From contig SFER01000027.1 in NCBI GenBank assembly GCA_004557195.1, forward strand, positions 1 to 29,292: a DNA stretch of 29,292 nt, in the 5' to 3' direction. The DNA is from Bacteroidales bacterium (lineage in GTDB: Bacteria; Bacteroidota; Bacteroidia; Bacteroidales; Muribaculaceae). Shown piece after piece: positions 7,341-16,032 of the stretch. Under the pieces are notes generated by a model, which did no database searches, was not told the origin of the DNA, and was given only the letters and a program-made list of their open reading frames with translations. A program made the translations under genes and the position numbers. Every line of letters starts with the position of its first letter. Position 1 is the stretch's first letter.

Positions 7341-8894
7341 TTATAATGGAATATTACCATGCTTCTTGGCAGGATTGATAACCTTCTTGGTTTGCAACTG
7401 CTGCAATGCGCGGATTACGCGGAAACGAGTGTTACGCGGCTCGATGACATCGTCGATATAGCCATATTTTGCAGCGTTGTAGGGGTTGGCAAACAATTTC
7501 GAGTATTCTGCCTCTTTTTCTGCGATGAATTTTGCAGGGTCGGCTGCTTCTTTTGCCTCTTTTGCGTAGAGCACTTCAACAGCACCTGCGCCACCCATAA
7601 CGGCGATTTCGGCAGTAGGCCATGCATAGTTCATATCACCGCGCAATTGCTTGCAGCTCATCACGATGTGGCTACCACCATAGCTCTTGCGGAGGGTAAC
7701 TGTAACTTTGGGCACAGTTGCTTCGCCGTAGGCGTAGAGAAGTTTTGCACCGTGGAGGATAACGGCATTGTACTCTTGTCCTGTACCGGGGAGGAATCCG
7801 GGCACGTCAACAAGTGTTACCAACGGAATGTTGAACGCGTCGCAGAAACGAACGAAGCGTGCACCCTTGCGAGATGCGTTGCAGTCGAGCACACCTGCGA
7901 GATATTTCGGCTGGTTGGCTACGATACCCACCGACTGACCATTCATGCGAGCAAAGCCCACGATGATGTTCTTGGCATAGTCGCGTTGCACCTCAAGGAA
8001 TTCGCCATTATCGATGATTGCGCCGATAACCTCATACATGTCGTATGGTTTGTTGGGGCTGTCGGGGATAATCTCGTTGAGAGAATCCTCAAGACGGTCG
8101 ATTGGGTCGGTGCACTCTACGAGGGGAGCCTCTTCGAGGTTGTTTTGAGGAATGTAGCTGAAGAGTTTGCGGATGATGCGCAATGCGTCTTCGCCATCTT
8201 CGGCTGCAAAGTGTGTAACACCCGACTTGGTGGCGTGTACTTCGGCGCCACCGAGGTCTTCTTGTGTAACATCTTCGCCTGTAACTGTTTTCACAACTTT
8301 CGGACCGGTGAGGAACATGTAGCTGATTCCTTTAGCCATGATTGTGAAGTCGGTCAAAGCTGGAGAGTAAACAGCACCACCGGCGCAAGGACCGAGGATT
8401 GCAGAGATTTGAGGAACTACACCCGAAGCAAGGATGTTGCGTTGGAAGATTTCGGCATAACCGGCGAGGGCGTTAACACCTTCTTGGATACGTGCGCCAC
8501 CCGAGTCGTTAAGACCGATTACAGGTGCACCCATCTTCATTGCCATGTCCATGATTTTGCAAATCTTTTGCGCCATGGTCTCCGACAATGAGCCGCCAAA
8601 CACTGTGAAATCCTGTGCAAACACATACACGAGACGTCCTTCGATTGTACCGTAACCGGTTACCACACCATCGCCGAGGAACGATTTCTTCTCCTGGCCA
8701 AAGTTGGTGCATCTGTGACGAACAAACATGTCGATTTCCTCAAAACTGCCTTCATCAAGGAGTTGAGCAATGCGTTCGCGGGCAGTGTATTTGCCTCTGT
8801 CATGTTGTTTTTGAATTGCTTTTTCACCGCCGCCCAAGCGCGCTTGTTCGCGCATCGAGATCAGCTCTTGTACTTTTTCAAGTTGACTACTCAT
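7341..8894 (-). CDS. mmdA: Methylmalonyl-CoA decarboxylase alpha subunit (carboxyltransferase)
   Basis: This 517-residue cytoplasmic protein belongs to the acyl-CoA carboxyltransferase family shared with propionyl-CoA carboxylase beta. It moves the carboxyl group of (S)-methylmalonyl-CoA onto biotin, giving propionyl-CoA. Two crotonase-like halves are visible: the N-terminal half has NDSGGARIQEG (residues 129-139) and GPCAGGAVYSP (168-178), and the C-terminal half has DVPGFLPGTGQE and TVTLRKSYGGSH. Length and motifs match the family fully. The ATG lies at 8892-8894, 20 nt after the epimerase stop. Context decides between decarboxylase and carboxylase: there is no biotin carboxylase gene here, while the Na+ pump beta subunit is in the same operon. 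The reaction therefore probably runs toward propionyl-CoA. Confidence 0.95.
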   Translation of the reverse strand: MSSQLEKVQELISMREQARLGGGEKAIQKQHDRGKYTARERIAQLLDEGSFEEIDMFVRHRCTNFGQEKKSFLGDGVVTGYGTIEGRLVYVFAQDFTVFGGSLSETMAQKICKIMDMAMKMGAPVIGLNDSGGARIQEGVNALAGYAEIFQRNILASGVVPQISAILGPCAGGAVYSPALTDFTIMAKGISYMFLTGPKVVKTVTGEDVTQEDLGGAEVHATKSGVTHFAAEDGEDALRIIRKLFSYIPQNNLEEAPLVECTDPIDRLEDSLNEIIPDSPNKPYDMYEVIGAIIDNGEFLEVQRDYAKNIIVGFARMNGQSVGIVANQPKYLAGVLDCNASRKGARFVRFCDAFNIPLVTLVDVPGFLPGTGQEYNAVILHGAKLLYAYGEATVPKVTVTLRKSYGGSHIVMSCKQLRGDMNYAWPTAEIAVMGGAGAVEVLYAKEAKEAADPAKFIAEKEAEYSKLFANPYNAAKYGYIDDVIEPRNTRFRVIRALQQLQTKKVINPAKKHGNIPL

Positions 8895-8914
8895 AATAAT
8901 TATAAAGAGATTAA

Positions 8915-9328
8915 TTATTTGTTAGGGTCTTCACAGAGTTCTGTTAAAACACCAATAGTTGATTTCGGGTGCAAGAATGCGATGTTCAAGCCTTCAGCGC
9001 CTTTGCGAGGTGCCTTGTCGATGAGTTTCACCTCTTTAGCTTCTACTTCAGCCAAAGCGTTGGCTACACCATCTTCTACAGCAAATGCGAGGTGGTGGAT
9101 GCCTTCACCGCGTTTCTCGATGAATTTTGCCACTGCGCTGTCTTCGCTTGTCGGCTCGAGAAGCTCCAATTTGGTTTGACCCACCTTGAAGAAGGCTGTC
9201 TTTACTTTCTGGTCGGCTACTTCTTCGATAGAATAGCACTTAAGGCCCAATACGTTCTCGTAGTAGGGGATTGCTTGCTCAAGGCTTTTTACGGCAATTC
9301 CCAAGTGTTCGATATGAGAAATGTTCAT
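8915..9328 (-). CDS. mce: Methylmalonyl-CoA epimerase
   Basis: This enzyme interconverts (R)- and (S)-methylmalonyl-CoA, linking methylmalonyl-CoA mutase to the decarboxylase. The 137-residue protein belongs to the glyoxalase/VOC metal-dependent fold, with two paired beta-alpha-beta-beta-beta modules. It begins MNISHIEHLGIAVKSLEQA (metal His at residue 8), has GIHHLAFAVED (about residues 76-86) in the second module, and ends with a LTELCE stretch, the usual ligand pattern. The length is standard. It is the first gene of the operon, with a perfect -7 box about 50 nt upstream, and the alpha subunit follows after 20 nt. The mutase genes are not in this window. Confidence 0.95.
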   Translation of the reverse strand: MNISHIEHLGIAVKSLEQAIPYYENVLGLKCYSIEEVADQKVKTAFFKVGQTKLELLEPTSEDSAVAKFIEKRGEGIHHLAFAVEDGVANALAEVEAKEVKLIDKAPRKGAEGLNIAFLHPKSTIGVLTELCEDPNK

Positions 9329-9377
9329 AATGTATAGAATTTAAAATGTACTTTTAATAAGTTTATTTCTTAATCTG

Positions 9378-9385
9378 CAAATATA
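9378..9385 (-). promoter_or_regulatory. -7 element for the mce-mmd operon
   Basis: On the minus strand this reads TATATTTG, a perfect Bacteroidetes -7 box, with a predicted start about 40 nt before the mce ATG. No TTTG lies at the expected distance upstream, so only the -7 element is supported. Confidence 0.5.
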
Positions 9386-9483
9386 GTCATTTATATTGAA
9401 ATCGGAGTAAAAAAATCGCAAAATTATTGACTAAAAATGGCACAATGTTGTTTCGTAAGGTGTTTCCGCGTCTTCGACGACGA

Positions 9484-9517
9484 AAGAGGGATGCGCCATG
9501 CCGGCACATCCCCTCTT
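9484..9517 (-). terminator. Possible terminator of the glycogen operon
   Basis: An imperfect inverted repeat pairs AAGAGGG (9484-9490) with CCCTCTT (9511-9517), with further pairing inside and one bulge. It lies 21 nt after the GH57 stop. The following T run on the minus strand is short (three T), so termination efficiency is uncertain. Confidence 0.4.
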
Positions 9518-9537
9518 AATGAGTATTTCCGATTCGA

Positions 9538-10926
9538 TTATTCAACTTTTTTCTTAGGAGCGGCTTTCTTTCGGGCAGCCGGTTTTTTTGTCGGTTTGGC
9601 AGGCTCCTCTTTGGCGAGTTCTTCGTCTTTGAGGATGTTGTTGCGCATGAGAGCCACCTCTTTGTTGAGTTCGGCGATTTCGTGCTCCTGGTTGCGAATT
9701 GTGGTGAGGAGCGCATTGAGTTCCTCATTCTCAATTGTCAACGGATATTGCTCTTCCACGCGTACAATGAAGTCGGCAAGTACATTCATATAGTTGGTGA
9801 ACGCTGTGAACGGAGATTCGTATGGGCTATAGTGTGAGTGAACGGCTCCATCGTCGAGATGCTTGGTGCACATGTAGTAGAAGTGGTCGCTTGCTTGGAG
9901 ATACATCCAGTCTTGTTTGAGACGGCGGTCGGAGCAGAGGCGCACGCGTTCAGCGATAGAATAGAGTTTGTTGAACGCTTCGTTCTGCAAGTCGTTGCCG
10001 AGCCATGCGCTGGTGTCGCGAGCCTCGTCTGCCCACGACATTGGGAACGGCACTGCGAGTTCACTCACCGATTTCATCTTGGCGATAGCCTCGCTTGGAG
10101 TGATGAAGCCGATGTTTTTCTCAAACGCAAATCTTGGGAGTGCCTTCATAAACTCGAAGATACCGCTTTCGCGAGGTTGAAGTTCGCCGAGTGTCTCGAA
10201 GTTCATGAAAAGGTTGATGATTTGCTCCTCCTCGGGAAGGTCGGCAATCCAGTTGATGTATTTGTCGGCAGTGAGAGGATATTCGGGCCATTCGGTGTTG
10301 TTGAAACGGAACGAGATATCATCGCTGAGTTTCGAGTTCTTGAGAAGGAGTTTGAGTTTGGGCGCAGCGGCTGAAGAATAGACATAGTTGGGCGATTTCC
10401 AGCCGAGGATGTGCTTGGCACCTTCGGTAATCATTCCCTTGTAGCCCATCGAATAAACGAGTTGCGAGATGTCGTCGCTATAGATTAACTCGGTGTTGCG
10501 CAACACTTTGGGGCGTTGTCCGAAGAGTTGGTAAATTTTGTCGCTATGCTCTTTCACCTGGAGGCGGAACTCTTCCGGGTCGGCGAGCGATGAGAGTGAG
10601 TGGGCGTAGGTCTCGGTGAGGAATTCCACGTTGCCTGTTTGCACCAATTCTTTCAGAGCGTCGATGAGCTCGGGCACATAAAGCTCGATTTGCTCAAGTG
10701 CGATACCCGAGATTGAGAAAGCCACTTTGAATTTCTTGCCGTAGGTGGCAAACATTTCTTTGAGGGTTTCGCAAGCGGGGAGGTAAGAGCGTTGTGCTAT
10801 GCGAGTGATGATTTCGTCGTTGGCAAAATCGTCGTAATAGTAGTGGTCGTTACCGATGTCGAGAAAACGATAGGTTTTCAAGCGGAACGGTTGATGTATT
10901 TGGAAATAAAAACAAATTGATTTCAT
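9538..10926 (-). CDS. GH57 family alpha-glucanase/amylase
   Basis: This 462-residue protein without a signal peptide belongs to glycoside hydrolase family 57, so it should act on alpha-glucans in the cytoplasm. The start is the ATG at 10924-10926, giving MKSICFYFQIHQPFRL; an upstream frame to 11013 runs inside the neighbouring gene and is rejected. The IHQP motif near residue 10 is GH57 region 1. ETYAHSLSSL from residue 105 fits the catalytic-nucleophile strand, with E105 as a candidate. Later regions include NFETLGE and a helical domain with DHFYYMC. A predicted coiled coil is followed by a 24-residue Lys/Ala/Pro-rich tail (KPAARKKAAPKKK), which is not part of the enzyme fold. It is the last gene of the debranching enzyme-GT4-GH57 operon, which points to glycogen turnover. 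Confidence 0.88.
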   Translation of the reverse strand: MKSICFYFQIHQPFRLKTYRFLDIGNDHYYYDDFANDEIITRIAQRSYLPACETLKEMFATYGKKFKVAFSISGIALEQIELYVPELIDALKELVQTGNVEFLTETYAHSLSSLADPEEFRLQVKEHSDKIYQLFGQRPKVLRNTELIYSDDISQLVYSMGYKGMITEGAKHILGWKSPNYVYSSAAAPKLKLLLKNSKLSDDISFRFNNTEWPEYPLTADKYINWIADLPEEEQIINLFMNFETLGELQPRESGIFEFMKALPRFAFEKNIGFITPSEAIAKMKSVSELAVPFPMSWADEARDTSAWLGNDLQNEAFNKLYSIAERVRLCSDRRLKQDWMYLQASDHFYYMCTKHLDDGAVHSHYSPYESPFTAFTNYMNVLADFIVRVEEQYPLTIENEELNALLTTIRNQEHEIAELNKEVALMRNNILKDEELAKEEPAKPTKKPAARKKAAPKKKVE

Positions 10927-10946
10927 TGTGTTTTGCTTTGAGTGAG

Positions 10947-12215
10947 TTAATAATTGTTGGGGTTGATGTAGCGTTTGTAGATGTCGATAACTTTGGCACC
11001 GGCTTTCTTCCACTGGATGGTGTCGATTTCGGCGAGGCCCTCGGTGTGGAGGCGGTTGTACATTGCCGGATAGGTAATTATCGAGTAGATGGCATCGGCA
11101 ATGGCGTCGATGTCCCAGTAGTCCACTTTTATCACGTTCTCAAGGATCTCGGCGCAGCCCGATTGTTTGGAGATAATCGAAGGTGTGCCCATTTGCATTG
11201 CCTCGAGAGGCGAGATGCCGAATGGCTCGGAAACCGATGGCATGATATACACATCGCTCTGTTTCAAGAGGTCATACACCTGCTTGCCACGAAGGAATCC
11301 GGCGAAGTGGAAACGGTCGGCGATGTCGCGTTTGGCGGCGAGGCGAATCATTTTCTCCATCATATCGCCACCTCCTGCCATTACAAATCTCACATTGTGT
11401 TTCTTTTTCAATACCTTGGCGGCAGCCTCAACGAAGTATTCCGGACCTTTCTGCATGGTGATACGACCGAGGAATGTAACGATTTTCTCTTTGCGCGGGG
11501 TCTTGACGATTGTGCGGTATTCTTCGGGAAGTGGCTCCACGGCATTGTGCACTGTGGTGACTTTGTCGGGGTTGATGCCATATTTCTCAATCACGGTGCG
11601 GCGAGTGAGCTCGCTCACGGTGATGATGTGGTCGGCATAGTTCATACCATCTTTCTCGATGCTGAACACAGTGGGGTTGACATTGCCGCGAGAGCGGTCG
11701 AAGTCGGTGGCATGCACGTGGATAACGAGCGGCTTGCCGGTAACCTGCTTGGCGTGGATGCCGGCAGGATATGTGAGCCAGTCGTGAGAGTGGATTACGT
11801 CGCATGGCACTGTGCGAGCGATAACGCCTGCCACAATCGAGTAGTTGTTGATTTCCTCAACAAGGTTGTCGGGGTATCTTCCCGAGAACTCGATGCAACC
11901 GAGGTCGTTGGTGCGCATGTAGTTGAAATCGGCGTAGATGTGGTCGCGCATTTCATAATAGGTCTGCGGATTCATCACTTTGCCTATGCGGTTTTCAACA
12001 TAGTCCCATTGCACGTCGCGCCATGCTACAGGCACGCAGTTGGCGCCTATGATGTTTGCAAAACTTTTTTCTTCATCTCCAAATGGTTTTGGAATCACAA
12101 AGGTGATGTCGATGTTGCCATTTTCGTGCATCCCTTTTGTGAGGCCGTAACTGGCAGTACCCAAACCTCCGAGGATGTGAGGTGGAAATTCCCACCCGAA
12201 CATTAATGCTTTCAT
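10947..12215 (-). CDS. GT4 family glycosyltransferase, glycogen-synthase-like
   Basis: This 422-residue protein has the GT-B fold of family GT4. It begins MKALMFGWEFPPHILGGLG, with the glycine-rich loop that binds the sugar nucleotide, and has IHSHDWLTYPAG in the N-terminal domain. The C-terminal domain has FLGRITMQKGPEYFVEAA and the EX7E signature EPFGISPLE, both typical of retaining glycosyltransferases. It has no signal peptide. In Bacteroidales this enzyme sits between a debranching enzyme and a GH57 protein, and it is generally annotated as a glycogen synthase-related transferase; its exact donor cannot be read from the sequence. The ATG is 26 nt after the debranching enzyme stop, and the GH57 ATG follows 20 nt after its stop. 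Confidence 0.88.
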   Translation of the reverse strand: MKALMFGWEFPPHILGGLGTASYGLTKGMHENGNIDITFVIPKPFGDEEKSFANIIGANCVPVAWRDVQWDYVENRIGKVMNPQTYYEMRDHIYADFNYMRTNDLGCIEFSGRYPDNLVEEINNYSIVAGVIARTVPCDVIHSHDWLTYPAGIHAKQVTGKPLVIHVHATDFDRSRGNVNPTVFSIEKDGMNYADHIITVSELTRRTVIEKYGINPDKVTTVHNAVEPLPEEYRTIVKTPRKEKIVTFLGRITMQKGPEYFVEAAAKVLKKKHNVRFVMAGGGDMMEKMIRLAAKRDIADRFHFAGFLRGKQVYDLLKQSDVYIMPSVSEPFGISPLEAMQMGTPSIISKQSGCAEILENVIKVDYWDIDAIADAIYSIITYPAMYNRLHTEGLAEIDTIQWKKAGAKVIDIYKRYINPNNY

Positions 12216-12241
12216 ATTTCGATTTGAAGGAGATTTATAGG

Positions 12242-14203
12242 TTAATACTTTAAGTTATTGTCGGCGCTGAGGTTCTTGATAAAGCGCAGCACGCTGCACA
12301 CACCGCCCACGTTCATCGCATAGCTGATAGCACCGCGCCCGGTGAATGGCGGGTTGCCGTCGTAGAGTTCCGAGAGCGAGCCGATGCAACCTTGGTTCAT
12401 TTCGTCCTCGAAGCCTATGAGCATTCTCTCGATAAACGGAAGTCGGTTGATACCGAACACTTTGATGTAGGCGTCGGTGTAGAACGACATGAGCCATGGA
12501 CGAACAGAGCCTTGATAATAGGCATATTCACGCTGCTCGGGTGAGCCGAGGTAGAATGGGCTGTAGCCGTAGCTCTTTGGCGACAATGTGCGCAATCCCT
12601 TCGGGGTGAGGAGCTCCTTGGTTACCACATCGAGGATTGCTTTGCGCTGGTGACGGTCGAGCGGCGAGTAGTCCATTGCGATTGCGATTGCCATGTTGGG
12701 ACGCACGCTCAAGTCGGTGTAGCTGCCGTTGACATAGTCATAGAGGTAGCCGTAGCCGTTGAGGAATGTGTCGATGAAACTGTATTTCGCTTTTTCGGCG
12801 ATGCTGTCCCATCTTTCATAGTCTTTGGCGTGTGCCTCATCTCCCTCGAAGAGCGACATGGCAAATTTGAGGTCGTTGTACCACAATGCGTTGAACTCTA
12901 CGAGATAGCCGCTACGTGGAATCATCGGTTTGCCATCGGGATAGGATGAGTCGATCCATGAAATCGGGCGCTTGGTGCCGTCGGCGCTCACAAGACCGTT
13001 GTCATCGAGGTGGATTGAGCCGTGGAGCCCGTCGATGATGTGGTTGAGCACGCGAGCAACGAAATCGCCGTATTTTTCTTTGCATTTCTCTTTGCCATCC
13101 ACTTTGGCGTAGGCTTGGATAGCCCACACAATCCAGAGCGGGATGTCGGGGAGGTCGATAAGTTGAATGTTCTTGTCGAGTTGCCCGGTTGCCATGAAGC
13201 GGTTGTAGGCTTCCATGCCGGTAGCCATGATTGCTTCATAGTCTTTCGGGTGGTGCACTGCGAGAGTGGTTCCCGGAAGTGCGATAAACTCGTCGCGAGC
13301 CCTGATTTTGAACCATGGGTAGCCTGCTACGAGGTAACTGCCGTCGGCATTGGTATAGTAGAATTGCTTCGCGGCGTTTTTCAAGCAGTTGTAGAAACTT
13401 GTGCGCGGAGTACGGCTTTCGATTTCGGCTTGATACATCTTGCCGAAGTTGCGTGTGCTGCGTTCTTCGGTTCCGGCGCTGAAGAAGATGCTTTCGCCCT
13501 TCTTGATTGGCAATTCAAAGTAGCCCGGCACAAAGAGGTCTTCGGTGTAGGGGATGCCTCGTTCTTGGTCTTTGCTGTATTCAATGCCTTTGTACCAGGT
13601 GGGGCAGAACACGAAGTTGGGCTTGTGGTTGAACTGCATATAGAGGGTAGGGTAGCCCTCGTACATCTTCACCGCGATACCGTTGATACACTCCTGATAA
13701 CTTTGGTTTGCCACTCCGTTGGCGATGCACAGGGCGTTGCTGTTGCGGAACGCAAGGAAGGGGCGGAACTGAAGTTTTGTCGGCGAGTGTGCCTCAATTA
13801 GGGTGTACTTGATGAGAATGCGGTTTTCGTGCGAGATGAAAATCTTCTCCTTGGTGAGGACTACACCGCCCACACGATAGGTGATTTTGGGCACACATTC
13901 GCAGTCAAATTCACGGATGTATTTATGACCGTTCGGGCTGAAGCAGTTGTTGTACTTGTGGAGCCCGAGATTAAAGGGGGCGTCGTGTTGAATCACTGTC
14001 TCATCGAGCGATGACAAGAGCACATGAGTCTCGTTGTCGATTTCCGGAATCGGAATCACCAACAATCCGTGTTGCTTACGAGTGTTGCATCCTACGATTG
14101 TGGTACAGTGATACGCCCCTGCCTGATTTGTCCTGAGCATTTCTTTGGGTAACGACTGCTCAAGGTTAATCATGAGGTTCTTATCGAATTTTAAATAACT
14201 CAT
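12242..14203 (-). CDS. Glycogen debranching enzyme (amylo-alpha-1,6-glucosidase)
   Basis: This 653-residue protein removes alpha-1,6 branch glucose residues from glycogen in the cytoplasm. The N-terminal domain has GAYHCTTIVGCNTRKQHGLLV, split here as GAYHCTTIVG and NTRKQHGLLV, the hallmark of bacterial and archaeal debranching enzymes. The C-terminal domain is the (alpha/alpha)6 barrel, with TWID-like SWIDSSYPDGKPMIPR followed by GYLVEFNALWYNDL, and near the end GSVRPWLMSFYTDAY and GCIGSLSELYDGNPP. The length is standard. It starts at the ATG 14201-14203 and is the first gene of the glycogen trio, with GT4 and GH57 following within 26 nt each. A perfect -7 box lies about 105 nt upstream at 14309-14316. 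Confidence 0.93.
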   Translation of the reverse strand: MSYLKFDKNLMINLEQSLPKEMLRTNQAGAYHCTTIVGCNTRKQHGLLVIPIPEIDNETHVLLSSLDETVIQHDAPFNLGLHKYNNCFSPNGHKYIREFDCECVPKITYRVGGVVLTKEKIFISHENRILIKYTLIEAHSPTKLQFRPFLAFRNSNALCIANGVANQSYQECINGIAVKMYEGYPTLYMQFNHKPNFVFCPTWYKGIEYSKDQERGIPYTEDLFVPGYFELPIKKGESIFFSAGTEERSTRNFGKMYQAEIESRTPRTSFYNCLKNAAKQFYYTNADGSYLVAGYPWFKIRARDEFIALPGTTLAVHHPKDYEAIMATGMEAYNRFMATGQLDKNIQLIDLPDIPLWIVWAIQAYAKVDGKEKCKEKYGDFVARVLNHIIDGLHGSIHLDDNGLVSADGTKRPISWIDSSYPDGKPMIPRSGYLVEFNALWYNDLKFAMSLFEGDEAHAKDYERWDSIAEKAKYSFIDTFLNGYGYLYDYVNGSYTDLSVRPNMAIAIAMDYSPLDRHQRKAILDVVTKELLTPKGLRTLSPKSYGYSPFYLGSPEQREYAYYQGSVRPWLMSFYTDAYIKVFGINRLPFIERMLIGFEDEMNQGCIGSLSELYDGNPPFTGRGAISYAMNVGGVCSVLRFIKNLSADNNLKY

Positions 14204-14269
14204 TAATGGTTTTTTTAGTTATTAGTTTTTTGAATTTTGTTTCTTAGTAAGCACTTAATTTTGTACCTA

Positions 14270-14409
14270 CGAATTTACAACATTTGAATTACATATACAA
14301 ATAAATAACAAAAATAAACTCAATTATTGTATTTTAACATTTGCTTTTCCCGTTTTTGTGTTCCACAGCATTGTTTTAAAGCAGTTATCCGGCTCGAAGC
14401 CGATTTTTT
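14270..14409 (+). ncRNA. Candidate small RNA between dagK-like and glycogen genes
   Basis: On the plus strand a TAATTTTG -7 box (14256-14263) with TTTG 16 nt upstream (14236-14239) precedes about 125 nt with no convincing reading frame. The stretch ends in a hairpin, CGGCT-CGA-AGCCG at 14390-14402, followed by six T (14404-14409). No plus-strand gene lies nearby to need such a terminator. A transcript here would run divergently from the glycogen operon and antisense to the far end of its leader. The -33 spacing is shorter than usual and the region is AT-rich, so this is only a candidate. Confidence 0.3.
14309..14316 (-). promoter_or_regulatory. Candidate -7 element for the glycogen operon
   Basis: On the minus strand this reads TATTTTTG, a perfect TAnnTTTG. 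No TTTG is found at 19-21 nt upstream. The region is very AT-rich, so chance matches are likely. If used, the leader would be about 95-100 nt. Confidence 0.3.
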
Positions 14410-14421
14410 GCCTCAAAAGGG

Positions 14422-15396
14422 CTAAATGTTGAGTTCGCTTCTCACGGTGGTTACGAAATTCCAAAAGCCCTCCTCGATAGGGGTGATGAAGGTCTTTTTG
14501 TTCTCGCCGCCATCTTTCGGAAGGAAGATTTTTATGCCGTTGTGGATGCACTTCACTTCTATGTCGGCCTCCATCATCATCGGCTCACCGTCGATGTGCA
14601 TCACCCCGGCTTTGGGGCGGTGGATGGTGAGCGACGGGGTGCGGAACGACTGGATGTTGGTGTCCTGGTCGATGTGCTTGGTGAAAAGCAGAATGCCGAG
14701 CACGGCTGTGTCGAGCGGTGTGAACGGCTGGATGAGCGTTACATCGATTAGCCCGTCCTGCATGCTCGCGTTGGGGGTGATGAATGCGTTGTTGCCATAT
14801 TGCGAGGCGTTGCCGCAAGCAATCACGAAAGCCCGCTCGGTGAGCACTTGGTCGGCGGTCTCGATGCTGTATTCCTCGCTGCGGTAGCGGAGGTATTCCA
14901 CGAGTGTGTTTTTGAGGTAGGACATCGGTCCGCGCTTCTTCGATTCGGCAAATTTTGCGCTCACATGGGCATCGAATCCTACACCGCAGGTGCAGAAAAA
15001 CGGATGTTGATTTGCCATGCAGTAGTCGAATTGCTCGATGCGGTCGTTGTTAATCTCCTCGAGGGCGCGTTTCACATCGATGGGGATGTTGAGGTGGCGT
15101 GCAAGACCATTCCCCGAGCCGTTTGGGATGATTCCGAGGGCTGTGTCGCTGTCGCGGAGTGCTGCCGCCACTTCGTTGATGGTGCCATCGCCACCTATTG
15201 CGAGCACACCATAGTAGCCTTGCTTGATTGCCTGCTTGGCAAGGTCGGTGGCATGTCCCGGGCGCTGGGTGAAGCGTATCATCATATCCCACTTCGATTC
15301 ATCCATCACCTCGGTGATGGTTTCGGGGATGTATTGCTTGTTGGCGGTGCCCGAAATGGGGTTGATTACCGCCAGAAGTTTTTTCCTTGTGTCCAT
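14422..15396 (-). CDS. Diacylglycerol kinase family lipid kinase (YegS/DagK-like)
   Basis: This 324-residue protein phosphorylates a lipid, probably diacylglycerol or a related sphingoid or glycerolipid; the substrate cannot be told from the sequence. The catalytic domain shows AVINPISGTANK at the start, the nucleotide motif IGGDGTINEV (residues 67-76) and PNGSGNGLAR (91-100). The C-terminal beta domain has DGLIDVTLIQPF and a late HIDGEP motif, both standard. Length is normal. It has no signal peptide and no clear membrane helix, as is usual for soluble kinases that act at the membrane. The start at 15394-15396 lies 9 nt after the stop of the broken cytidylate-kinase-like gene, so the two were probably co-transcribed. 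No minus-strand terminator is obvious after it. Confidence 0.9.
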   Translation of the reverse strand: MDTRKKLLAVINPISGTANKQYIPETITEVMDESKWDMMIRFTQRPGHATDLAKQAIKQGYYGVLAIGGDGTINEVAAALRDSDTALGIIPNGSGNGLARHLNIPIDVKRALEEINNDRIEQFDYCMANQHPFFCTCGVGFDAHVSAKFAESKKRGPMSYLKNTLVEYLRYRSEEYSIETADQVLTERAFVIACGNASQYGNNAFITPNASMQDGLIDVTLIQPFTPLDTAVLGILLFTKHIDQDTNIQSFRTPSLTIHRPKAGVMHIDGEPMMMEADIEVKCIHNGIKIFLPKDGGENKKTFITPIEEGFWNFVTTVRSELNI

Positions 15397-15405
15397 TGGT
15401 TGCTA

Positions 15406-16010
15406 TCAGGCGTTTTCGGCGGCATATTTCGCTATCCTCATCTTTGTGTAGGCGATGATGATGTCGGCAACTTCATCGCTCGACAGCGATGAGGAGTCGA
15501 TGGAGAGGTCGTAACTTGCCGAGTTGCCCCACTCCTTGTCGGTGTAGAAATTATAGTATCCGGCACGCAACTTGTTTTTCTTGATGGCGAGTTGCTCAGC
15601 CTCCTCGCGCGAGCCGCAGTCGTTGCGCTCGAGGATGCGTGCCACCCGGGCGTCCATCGATGCGTGGAGGAAGATGTTGATGCAGCAGGGGTGGTTGCGC
15701 AGAACGTAGTCGGCGCTGCGCCCCACTATCACGCACGAATTGGCGTTGGCGAGCTCGCGCATCACCTCGCTTTGCGCGTTGTAGATGCTGTCGTCGGATA
15801 TGAGTGTAATATGCTGTTGAGAAACGAAGGAGTGCGCTCATCGGCTTTCTCAAAAAATTCCTTGCTCACACCGGTGTTTTTCGATGCCTCGACAAGAAGT
15901 TCTTTGTCGTAGTATTTTATGTTAAGCCGCTCGGCGACTATCCTGCCTATTTCACGTCCGCCGCTACCAAACTGGCGGCCTATCGTGATAACATATTTCA
16001 AATCGTCCAT
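15406..16010 (-). pseudogene. Cytidylate kinase-like protein, frameshifted
   Basis: Two overlapping frames together make one cytidylate-kinase-like protein (PF13189 type). The first (from ATG 16008-16010) reads MDDLKYVITIGRQFGSGGRE, with the P-loop-like GRQFGSGG, and then FFEKADERTPSF. It then loses the family pattern and stops at 15762. The second frame continues the family with SDDSIYNAQSEVMREL, CVIVGRSADYVLRNHP and GYYNFYTDKEWG, to a stop at 15406. Moving from the first frame to the second needs one extra base; adding a T to the TTT run complementary to 15822-15824 gives TPSFSQQHITLISDDS and an intact protein of about 200 residues. This could be a real mutation or an assembly error. No standard slippery heptamer is present. 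The intact enzyme would phosphorylate a nucleotide, probably CMP-like, but the substrate of this family is not established. Confidence 0.82.
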
Positions 16011-16032
16011 ACTCTTTGCTTTTTTCTTATTG

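Noticed and set aside
7359..8591. Long open plus-strand frame (about 410 codons) opposite mmdA
   Set aside because: It is antisense to a gene with full family motifs, and its product is rich in Cys and His with no domain. The long frame is a by-product of mmdA codon use.
10917..12206. Long open plus-strand frame (about 429 codons) opposite the GT4 gene
   Set aside because: The minus strand encodes a clear GT4 enzyme; the plus product has no motif and no start signals.
15760..15830. Programmed frameshift in the cytidylate-kinase-like gene
   Set aside because: There is no slippery heptamer or downstream pseudoknot, and relatives of this family use a single frame. A lost base is simpler.
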